Source of the DNA: CAXXOK01 sp036759125
Lineage (GTDB): Bacteria; Bacillota; Clostridia; Christensenellales; Aristaeellaceae
NCBI GenBank assembly: GCA_036759125.1
Contig: DAIOVG010000063.1
Location: 1-13,460 of the forward strand
DNA length: 13,460 nt
Direction: 5' to 3'
Both the position numbers and the translations under genes were made by a program. Within the stretch, counting starts at the first letter, position 1. Each line of letters starts with the position of its first letter. The notes beneath the pieces are model-generated. The model was not told the origin of the DNA. It searched no databases and worked only from the letters and a program-made list of their open reading frames with translations. Positions 8,401 to 13,460 of this stretch are shown here, one piece after another.

Positions 8401-8774
8401 AAATGGATGGCGTCGCCCTGTCGGACACGGCAATCCTCGATGCCATGGATACTGGCGAAACGCCCGTCTCCATTCCCTCCGCCGTCACCCGGAAGGGCGA
8501 GCTGCGAAAGGGCGCGAAGGTGTTGGATGAAACGCATCTCTCCGCGCTGATGAACCATACACGCGGCAAAGCCACAGCGTTTGCCCAGGGCATGCTTAAG
8601 GGGGATATTACGATACGCCCTGTGAGGCAAGGTGCCAGGGAGAGCTGTGATTATTGTGATTATCGCGCGATTTGTGGGTATGACCCGCTGGCCCGCGGCG
8701 CGGAGAACACCGAAATATTCTCCATGTCCATGGAAGATCTTGCCGGAAGGCTGGATTCGGAATCGGATACGTAA
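5445..8774 (+). CDS. addB: AddB-like ATP-dependent nuclease/helicase subunit B
   Basis: AddB partners AddA in the Gram-positive counterpart of RecBCD, which resects double-strand ends for recombination. The 1109-residue protein has the size and order of the family: an N-terminal inactive-helicase region (LLLVPEQFTLQAEREI, 33-48; VFVLGMNDGI, 566-575) and a C-terminal PD-(D/E)XK nuclease. The nuclease shows His785 (GNFFHASLQ), GRTDRID (896-902), VVDYKSG (914-920, Asp916 and Lys918) and LQLQLILY (934-941). The iron-sulfur cysteines are complete: Cys755 in AACPF, then Cys1068, Cys1071 and Cys1077 in a Cx2Cx5C arrangement. The nuclease half therefore looks active. Unusual is the extreme N-terminus: VLTARPHRLLPK stands where B. 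subtilis AddB has a Walker A loop, so that motif is absent, as in streptococcal RexB. The usual neighbour addA does not follow; a dac gene with its own promoter does. Confidence 0.93.
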   Translation: MGNIRVLTARPHRLLPKIVQTIGELHSEGKECLLLVPEQFTLQAEREILTRLKLPGLFYVEVMSPTRLRHRVTEAVGTDERVPLSAAGQQMAVSFALEQCRDRLKFYQASVNRRGFAQKLTALISDMKRGGLEPEALMQYADNLPNGMRKEKLNDLALLYSQYRETLKDKLGDSDDLNLYVTNHLAESGVVAGRHVFSYGFDAMSEQMIVLLCAIGSNCESLTVGLICDTSYAADEALYQPVRQSIARFRMALETHGLDLSETPVPKETLRHAPAISFLDEVLFSYPHRRFEGEQNSVYLSQFLSPFEEATFAAQKILQLNQQGVSLERIAVFYPDQHGYPFAVRAALADSGLPYYTDEKLPAFSHALVCYLMAALRCISDGYKNEDMFVLLKTGYAKIGFDDASFLENYAREFGIDRSRWLTPFKLGDDVVCRYAEALRRDVVQPLVEAREMLVRAKDTAQSLSAVMHLLTSVDAYETLGQEEDALVAENLLVRAGQNSQIWQMILELMDQLMILSNGKRIPLNAIADRFESGFSAISLAALPPAANMLHAGVLGHSLSSDADTVFVLGMNDGILSKSTESLLTENERAETQEETQSFLGMTEDSRLAYAKLDIKSAMTLPKSTLYLSYAKTDPAGNALQPLDLVNDLEEQLFEYLPDAMTADEMLPVSSGQAMSVLSDLLRMYADGDTQPLPDHWKKRLGTLLSSPKTSAQAFRLINAAGFQVESLPLTLETAKVLFGDRALSVSRLEDFAACPFRHFVTYGLLPEERKEWEVTPIERGNFFHASLQRFAQIAVATPQFPNCTIDELKAMTDAAAAPLIDELEKGPMGDGARSLASLAQAQRVIQRACMAVTEHLASGAFRLETAESSFGFSGEESFPPVVLHLPDGTEVSLHGRTDRIDRYDTPDAVYRRVVDYKSGTYASLDASQLWHGLQLQLILYLDAATRNKGDAKPAGAFYFHLFDPLSKADDTQAGAVDVDIQKQLQMDGVALSDTAILDAMDTGETPVSIPSAVTRKGELRKGAKVLDETHLSALMNHTRGKATAFAQGMLKGDITIRPVRQGARESCDYCDYRAICGYDPLARGAENTEIFSMSMEDLAGRLDSESDT

Positions 8775-8822
8775 CAACAACGCAAAAGAGCGTTTCATGT
8801 TTGAAACAACCGCACCGGAGAT

Positions 8823-8851
8823 TGGACAAATGCCTGCCGAGACGGTATAAT
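8823..8851 (+). promoter_or_regulatory. Strong vegetative promoter for the dac-priA-def-fmt operon
   Basis: TGGACA (8823-8828) and a perfect TATAAT (8846-8851) are separated by 17 bases. Transcription would start near 8858, about 28 bases before the dac start codon. It lies in the 111-base gap between addB and dac (8775-8885), which holds no other gene that I can see. It is the best-matching promoter in the window and suggests steady expression of the four genes downstream. Confidence 0.88.
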
Positions 8852-8870
8852 TTATGCTTGCAATAAACTT

Positions 8871-8879
8871 GGGGGAGGG
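8871..8879 (+). promoter_or_regulatory. Ribosome binding site that supports a TTG start for dac
   Basis: GGGGGAGGG lies 6-7 bases before TTG at 8886. No ATG or GTG in the same frame lies between this site and the signal peptide, so TTG is the likely start. Confidence 0.8.
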
Positions 8880-8885
8880 CTGCGG

Positions 8886-10376
8886 TTGAAGCGGAGTGCC
8901 CGGCGAATTTCTATCGTTATCACGGCAGCCGTTTTTGCCGTTTTGTTGATTGGCAACGGTTTCACATCGGCGTTCGCCCAGGATGTTGCTGAAGTTGTTA
9001 ATTATTACGAACCCCAGTTACCCGCAGGCGCGCAAGTTTACGACCCGGAGCATCCGGAAATTCTGCTGGCCGAACAGCTGTATGCCAAATCCGCAATCCT
9101 GATTGAGGCCACTTCCGGAAAGATCATTTTTGAAAAAAATGCCGACCAAATGATGTACCCGGCATCCACGACCAAAATCCTGACCGTGTTTCTAGGTATC
9201 ATCAAAGGCGATTTGGAGTCGGAAGTCACCGCGACTGCTGAATCCGTCAATCTGCCATACGGCAGTTCCAGTATTCCTTTGGAACTCGGCGAAACGATTA
9301 ATTTCAAAGACCTGCTATACGCAACCATGATCCGTTCCGGCAATGACGGCGCCAACCTGATTGCCGAGACCGTGGCTGGCAGTGTTCCCGCCTTTGTGGA
9401 TGCCATGAACCAGGCCGCGGCCATGATCGGCTGTACAGGCACTCATTTTACAAACCCGAGCGGTTTGGATGATATCAATCATTATACGACCGCGCATGAT
9501 ATGGCGCTGATTGCCAAAGAAGCAATGAAAAACGATCTCTTCCGCGATATCGTCAGCACCTTTACCTATAGCCTGCCGCGCAGCAATATCCGCGGATCTA
9601 GAGTGATGGTCGGCACAGATACAAACTGGCTTAACGCAGCGGACGATAACGAGTTTTACTATCCTTATGCGATCGGCATCAAGACCGGATTTTTGAACCG
9701 ATCCGGCTATTGCTATGTTGGAGCAGCTCAAAAGGATGGCGTCGAGCTGATCTCAGTCGTATTCTATTCTTCAAAGCCGGGCCGGTGGACAGATTCCATC
9801 AAGCTGATGAACTATGGCTTTACGCAGTTTGTCAGCGTGACGCCGATGGAACTGTATGCAATGAATCCCACTGTTATTGCAACGTCTTCTTATTCGCTGG
9901 ACGACCCGGATATCGGCAGACTGCAGCTGGGTATCCGCGCAAGCATGAACACCCGCCCCGTCGAAATCGTTTCTACCATAGCCGAAGTGGAACAAATGGC
10001 CAGAAATCTGCGCGAGAACGTTTTGATCGAGTACACGCGCGATACCTTTGCCGCTCCCATTACCATGGGGGAAACGTTTGGCACCCTGACCTACTATCCG
10101 GAAGATGGCGGCGACCCGGCGGTATATGAGCTGTACGCCACACGATCGATCACCCGGCGTGAGAACGCGTTTAAGACCATTGCGGAAATTAAAGAGGAAG
10201 TCTACGCCGATCCCAATCCATTCCCGCCGTTTTCACTGGAAGTGCTGTTCCTGCTGGGATGGCCGTTCCTGATCCTGATCGCTGTTATCTTGATTCTCCG
10301 GCGTGTTTTCCGCAAGAAGAACAAGCGCGGGCGTCAGCAAAAAGTTCCCAAACCCAAAAATCGTTACTTCCGTTGA
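8886..10376 (+). CDS. Secreted, membrane-anchored D-alanyl-D-alanine carboxypeptidase (peptidase S11)
   Basis: This low-molecular-weight penicillin-binding protein of the DacA/DacF type removes the terminal D-Ala from peptidoglycan pentapeptides outside the membrane. The 496-residue protein begins with a signal peptide (KRSARR, a hydrophobic core at about 9-27, cleavage likely after AFA at 29-31). The three active-site motifs are in order: STTK (94-97, nucleophile Ser94), SGN (151-153) and KTG (266-268), with HFTNPSGLDD between them. A beta-rich domain follows (about 315-420). A hydrophobic segment at about 452-472 and a basic tail (RRVFRKKNKRGR) then anchor it, rather than the amphipathic helix found in many PBP5 proteins. 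The start is TTG, supported by a strong ribosome binding site. It heads the operon, and its TGA overlaps the priA ribosome binding site. I cannot decide between dacA, dacB and dacF names. A sporulation role is unproven. Confidence 0.94.
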   Translation: MKRSARRISIVITAAVFAVLLIGNGFTSAFAQDVAEVVNYYEPQLPAGAQVYDPEHPEILLAEQLYAKSAILIEATSGKIIFEKNADQMMYPASTTKILTVFLGIIKGDLESEVTATAESVNLPYGSSSIPLELGETINFKDLLYATMIRSGNDGANLIAETVAGSVPAFVDAMNQAAAMIGCTGTHFTNPSGLDDINHYTTAHDMALIAKEAMKNDLFRDIVSTFTYSLPRSNIRGSRVMVGTDTNWLNAADDNEFYYPYAIGIKTGFLNRSGYCYVGAAQKDGVELISVVFYSSKPGRWTDSIKLMNYGFTQFVSVTPMELYAMNPTVIATSSYSLDDPDIGRLQLGIRASMNTRPVEIVSTIAEVEQMARNLRENVLIEYTRDTFAAPITMGETFGTLTYYPEDGGDPAVYELYATRSITRRENAFKTIAEIKEEVYADPNPFPPFSLEVLFLLGWPFLILIAVILILRRVFRKKNKRGRQQKVPKPKNRYFR

Positions 10377-10378
10377 GG
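10375..10378 (+). promoter_or_regulatory. Ribosome binding site that supports a TTG start for priA
   Basis: GAGG overlaps the dac TGA (10374-10376) and lies 8 bases before TTG at 10387. No ATG or GTG in this frame occurs nearby; the next upstream ATG (10303) is well inside dac and has no site of its own. Confidence 0.68.
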
Positions 10379-10386
10379 TACCGAAG

Positions 10387-12627
10387 TTGATCGCACATGT
10401 GATAGTGGACGTTATACATTCTAACGTCGCCAAACCGTTTTCCTACCTGATACCGCAAGGTATGCAGGCGGAAATTGGTATGCGCGTTAATGTGCCGCTG
10501 GCCAACCGCAACGTCGACGGTATTATTGTCGAGATTACGGAATCCTGCGACGTACCCGCCAGCAAGCTCAAGCCCATCCGGAAGCTGCTGGACGCGTATC
10601 CCGTGATTTTGCCGGATATTCTCATGCTCGCGGAAGAAATGGCGTTTGAGGATCATTGTCCGCTGTCTGAAACGCTTCGGCTCATGCTGCCTGCCGCTAT
10701 GCGCACCGGCAGAACGCATGCCAAACGGGTTTCAATGTATAGAATCGCGGATATTCTTACCATAGACCAGCAAATAGAAGCGCAAGGGCGATCGCAGAAG
10801 CGAAAAATGCTCCTTCGCGCCCTCAGGGACGGCGAAGAAAAATCAGCCGAAGAGCTGGCACAGTGGGTCAACGCCCCGGCTGAAGCTCTTCGCAAACTGG
10901 TTGCCGACGGTTTTATTCTGCAAACCTTCAGGCAGGAAATGCGGAGCCCATATAAAGATATGGAAATCGCCCGAAACGACGCTCCGGTACTTACAGAAGA
11001 GCAAACCCAGGCGCTGCAGGTGATGCTTCCAGATCTGCGAAAGGGGCGGGGAGCCTATCTGCTGCACGGGGTTACAGGCAGCGGCAAAACGGAAGTCTAT
11101 CTCGCGATGGTCGAAACGGTGCTTGCGATGGGGAAGACCGCTATCATCCTGGTTCCGGAAATCGCACTTACACCGCAAATGGTGTTATGGTTTCGCAACC
11201 GCTTTGGCCCAGGAACCGCCGTGCTGCACAGCCGCCTGTCCGACGGTGAACGCGTGGATGAATGGCAGCGTATCCGTTTAGGGGATGCAAACGTAGTAAT
11301 CGGCGCGCGCTCGGCAATATTCGCGCCGCTTCAGAACCTAGGCCTGATCGTGATCGACGAAGAACACGAGCAAAGCTATCTAAGCGACAGACACCCGCGC
11401 TACGATGCCCGCAAGGTAGCCAAAAGCCGCGCTGTGCGGGAAGGCGCTACGCTGCTCCTATCCAGCGCTACGCCAAGCATCGCAAGCTTTTCACAGGCGC
11501 AAAACGGCGAATATACGTTGGTGGAAATGATGAGCCGTGTCAATAACCTGCCGCTGCCCGCCGTTACCGTGGTGGACATGCGCAAGGAGCTTGCGGCCGG
11601 AAACCGTTCCATGCTTTCCGGGATGCTTTCTCAAAAGCTCAGCGAATGTTTTGCCCGGGGCGAACAGGCGATGCTGTTCATCAACCGCAGGGGCTATCAC
11701 ACCTTTGTCAGCTGCCGAAATTGCGGCTATGTGATGCGGTGTGATCAATGCGATGTGAGCCTGACGCTTCATCAGCCCAAAGACGGTTCCAAAGGTCTGC
11801 TGCAATGCCATTTTTGCGGCAAAACGGAACAGCCGCCAGATGTCTGCCCAAGCTGCGGAAGCAAATATATCCGCTATTTCGGCGCAGGAACCCAAAAGGT
11901 GGAAGACGAAGTCCACAAGGCTTTTCCGCAGATCAAAACCATCCGCATGGATATCGATACCACCCAGAAAAAGGACGCGCACTATCACATGCTTACGGCC
12001 TTTCGGGAGGGGAAGGCACAGGCGTTGATCGGAACACAGATGATCGCCAAGGGGCTCGATTACCCCAAAGTGACGCTTGTAGGAATCATTGCGGCGGATC
12101 TTTCGCTTTTCATTCAGGATTATCGCGCGCAGGAGAGAACGTTCCAGCTCATCACCCAAATGGCCGGCCGTGCGGGCAGGGCTTCCGGCGTCGGCGAGGT
12201 GATTGTGCAGACTTACAAGCCGGAGCATCCCTGCATCATTGCCGCCGCATCGCAGGATTACCGTTCGTTTTTCTCCGATGAGATTGAGCGCAGACGTACA
12301 GGATTGTATCCGCCGTTTACGCTCTTTGCCAGACTCCTCATAGAGAGCGCGGACAACGACGCGGCGAAACAAAAATGTGACGCGCTGTTTGAAAAGACGA
12401 ATGTCTTTGTAGACAACCATCCAGCGCAGAAGAAACGCGTCTTGTCCATCCGTGCTGATGAAGCCCCTGTGAAGATGATACGCGGCAAGTACCGCTACCA
12501 TGTGTTGCTGAAGCTCTTCGACCAAGAGGATACTAAGCCCGTGCTGGATATGCTCAGCGATCTTGCGCTGGACAGCGATGATCGCTGTCAGGTATATTAC
12601 GAAATGAACCCGTCGACTTTATTATAG
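10387..12627 (+). CDS. priA: Replication restart helicase PriA (primosomal protein N')
   Basis: PriA recognises stalled or collapsed forks and D-loops, and reloads the replicative helicase. The 746-residue protein starts with the 3' DNA-binding domain (HVIVDVIHSN, KPFSYLIP), then a winged-helix region (about 137-185). The superfamily 2 helicase core follows: Walker A GVTGSGKTE (228-236), VPEIALTPQM (256-265), DEEH (324-327), SSATPS (359-364), GTQMIAKG (549-556) and QMAGRAGR (591-598). Eight cysteines (443, 446, 452, 455, 474, 477, 487, 490) form the two zinc sites inserted in the second helicase lobe. A C-terminal domain (YPPFTLFARLL onward) closes it. I use TTG at 10387, since the protein then begins exactly at the conserved first strand; a start at 10303 would add 28 basic residues overlapping dac. 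Its TAG lies within the def ribosome binding site. Confidence 0.96.
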   Translation: MIAHVIVDVIHSNVAKPFSYLIPQGMQAEIGMRVNVPLANRNVDGIIVEITESCDVPASKLKPIRKLLDAYPVILPDILMLAEEMAFEDHCPLSETLRLMLPAAMRTGRTHAKRVSMYRIADILTIDQQIEAQGRSQKRKMLLRALRDGEEKSAEELAQWVNAPAEALRKLVADGFILQTFRQEMRSPYKDMEIARNDAPVLTEEQTQALQVMLPDLRKGRGAYLLHGVTGSGKTEVYLAMVETVLAMGKTAIILVPEIALTPQMVLWFRNRFGPGTAVLHSRLSDGERVDEWQRIRLGDANVVIGARSAIFAPLQNLGLIVIDEEHEQSYLSDRHPRYDARKVAKSRAVREGATLLLSSATPSIASFSQAQNGEYTLVEMMSRVNNLPLPAVTVVDMRKELAAGNRSMLSGMLSQKLSECFARGEQAMLFINRRGYHTFVSCRNCGYVMRCDQCDVSLTLHQPKDGSKGLLQCHFCGKTEQPPDVCPSCGSKYIRYFGAGTQKVEDEVHKAFPQIKTIRMDIDTTQKKDAHYHMLTAFREGKAQALIGTQMIAKGLDYPKVTLVGIIAADLSLFIQDYRAQERTFQLITQMAGRAGRASGVGEVIVQTYKPEHPCIIAAASQDYRSFFSDEIERRRTGLYPPFTLFARLLIESADNDAAKQKCDALFEKTNVFVDNHPAQKKRVLSIRADEAPVKMIRGKYRYHVLLKLFDQEDTKPVLDMLSDLALDSDDRCQVYYEMNPSTLL

Positions 12628-12630
12628 GAG
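12626..12630 (+). promoter_or_regulatory. Ribosome binding site that decides the def start
   Basis: AGGAG overlaps the priA TAG (12625-12627) and lies 9 bases before ATG at 12640. An in-frame TTG at 12634 is only 3 bases away and is the weaker choice. Confidence 0.75.
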
Positions 12631-12639
12631 ACATTGCAG

Positions 12640-13134
12640 ATGGCGATTCGGAAAATTATCACAATCGGCGACGAGAAACTTCGCAAGGTGGCCAAGCCGG
12701 TCACCAAGTTCAACGCACGCCTGCAAACCTTTTTGGATGATCTGGTGGATACAATGCGCGAAAACAACGGCGCGGGTCTTGCTGCTCCGCAGGTGGGGGT
12801 GCTCAAGCGCTGCTGCGTTGTGGAGGTGGATGATCAGCTGTTTCAGCTCGTCAACCCCGAAATCATAGCACGGGAAGGCGAGCAGGCTGGGTCGGAAGGC
12901 TGCTTGAGCGTTCCAGAGCGGATGGGCTTTGTCAAGCGCCCAATGAAGGTCATGGTCAAAGCGCAAAACGGCAAGGGAGAAGAGATCGTCGTCACAGGCG
13001 AGGGCCTGTGCGCCCGCGCGCTTTGCCATGAGATCGACCATTTAAACGGAGTGCTGTATGTGGATATCATGGATCACGAAATCTTCCAGGAGGATCTGGA
13101 AGACGATGACGACCTCGAACAGGATCAGCTATGA
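12640..13134 (+). CDS. def: Peptide deformylase
   Basis: Peptide deformylase removes the formyl group from the N-terminal Met of new proteins, using a metal ion (usually Fe2+). The 164-residue protein has the three family motifs: GAGLAAPQVG (44-53), EGCLS (86-90, metal ligand Cys88) and HEIDHLNG (130-137, ligands His130 and His134, catalytic Glu131). Its length and the short spacing between motifs fit the type 1 enzymes. It ends in a very acidic tail (roughly residues 151-162, mainly Asp and Glu), longer than in E. coli Def. The ATG at 12640 is preferred because it has AGGAG 9 bases upstream and opens with MAIRKII. The stop TGA overlaps the fmt ATG (ATGA), so the two genes, which act at opposite ends of the formyl-Met cycle, are likely coupled in translation. 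Confidence 0.97.
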   Translation: MAIRKIITIGDEKLRKVAKPVTKFNARLQTFLDDLVDTMRENNGAGLAAPQVGVLKRCCVVEVDDQLFQLVNPEIIAREGEQAGSEGCLSVPERMGFVKRPMKVMVKAQNGKGEEIVVTGEGLCARALCHEIDHLNGVLYVDIMDHEIFQEDLEDDDDLEQDQL

Positions 13135-13460
13135 GAATCGTTTTCATGGGCACGCCTCAGTTTTCCGTGCCGTCGCTTGAGGCGCTGATCCGTTCCAAGC
13201 ATCAGGTTGTCGGTGTTTTCACCCAGCCGGACCGACCTAAAGGCCGTGGGGGAAAGGTACAGATGAGTCCGGTGAAGGAGCTCGCCCTTAAGGCGGGTAT
13301 CCCTGTCTTTCAGCCGCTTAGGATCCGCAAGGATGGGCTGGACGACCTGACAGCCCTTGAGCCTGACCTGTGCGTGACGGCGGCATTCGGACAGATTCTA
13401 AGCCAGGCCATTTTGGACGTTCCCAAAATCGGCACGGTAAACGTTCACGCATCGCTTCTG
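13131..13460 (+). CDS. fmt: Methionyl-tRNA formyltransferase, N-terminal part (3' end outside window)
   Basis: Fmt transfers a formyl group from 10-formyltetrahydrofolate to Met-tRNA(fMet), marking it for initiation. The frame runs open from ATG at 13131 to the window end, giving the first 110 residues of about 310. The N-terminal Rossmann-like domain is clear: RIVFMGTPQFSVPSLEAL (2-19), VFTQPDRPKGRG (29-40), SPVKELAL, AGIPVFQP, AAFGQIL, and TVNVHASLL at the very end, with the active-site Asn104 and His106. AAFGQIL has Phe where Tyr is more common. The ATG overlaps the def TGA, and AGGA (13121-13124) lies 6 bases upstream. It continues the dac-priA-def-fmt operon; in B. subtilis, rsmB follows fmt, which would be just past this window. 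Confidence 0.96.
   Translation, partial: MRIVFMGTPQFSVPSLEALIRSKHQVVGVFTQPDRPKGRGGKVQMSPVKELALKAGIPVFQPLRIRKDGLDDLTALEPDLCVTAAFGQILSQAILDVPKIGTVNVHASLL

Noticed and set aside
7681..8433. A 250-codon open frame on the - strand inside the AddB nuclease domain
   Set aside because: It is rich in Arg, Pro, Ala and His, as expected from the reverse complement of a moderately GC-rich gene, and it has no domain. The AddB motifs on the other strand are clear.
8792..8807. Hairpin GTTTCA-TGTT-TGAAAC after addB, possible terminator
   Set aside because: The stem is only 6 base pairs and AT-rich, and no T run follows on either strand. It may slow read-through, but I cannot call it a terminator.
8775..8885. 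Search for a small gene or RNA in the addB-dac gap
   Set aside because: The 111 bases are explained by a promoter and leader. No riboswitch-like folding or small gene with a ribosome binding site was seen.
11491..12525. A 344-codon open frame on the - strand inside priA
   Set aside because: It lies fully antisense to the conserved helicase and zinc-binding parts of PriA. It shows no recognisable domain, and I saw no convincing ribosome binding site for it. It is most likely a by-product of codon bias in priA.
1..13460. Mobile elements, CRISPR arrays, toxin-antitoxin pairs, defence genes or phage remnants
   Set aside because: Each part of the window is taken up by an intact housekeeping gene with short gaps. 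I saw no transposase, integrase, regular repeats or a shift in composition.

Overview
This window looks like an ordinary chromosomal housekeeping region of a Gram-positive, Clostridia-like member of the Bacillota. The evidence is a YlbF-family protein, an AddB-type recombination nuclease subunit, a secreted class A-type D-Ala-D-Ala carboxypeptidase, strong AGGAGG ribosome binding sites and the priA-def-fmt gene order. Base composition is moderate by eye, codon use looks uniform, and I saw no insertion sequence, phage gene, CRISPR array, tRNA or rRNA. The lineage is an inference from gene content; I could not run a phylogeny.

Layout. (1) Bases 1-978 hold the 3' part of pyrG (CTP synthase) on the + strand, closed by a hairpin that can terminate from both sides. 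(2) Bases 1037-5367 hold five genes on the - strand, read mnmE, xth (exonuclease III), yfcE-like phosphodiesterase, ylbF-like, mltG. The last four are packed with 8-14 base gaps behind an extended -10 promoter that lies between mnmE and xth. (3) A short divergent intergenic region (5368-5444) separates mnmE from addB. (4) Bases 5445-8774 are addB on the + strand, with no addA beside it in this window. (5) A strong promoter at 8823-8851 starts a second + strand operon: dac (D-alanyl-D-alanine carboxypeptidase), priA, def (peptide deformylase) and fmt (methionyl-tRNA formyltransferase, cut by the window end).

Functional themes. Cell wall: mltG cuts nascent glycan strands and dac trims stem peptides. 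Genome maintenance: xth, addB and priA cover base excision repair, double-strand end processing and replication restart. Translation: mnmE modifies the tRNA wobble uridine, fmt formylates initiator Met-tRNA and def removes the formyl group. pyrG supplies CTP. No gene is left without a family assignment, and no stretch longer than about 115 bases lacks a gene.

I did not find a convincing new system. The points most worth checking are the AddB that stands without AddA and has no Walker A motif, the repeated overlap of stop codons with the next gene's ribosome binding site, the palindromes in two promoters, and the placement of mnmE away from its usual neighbours.
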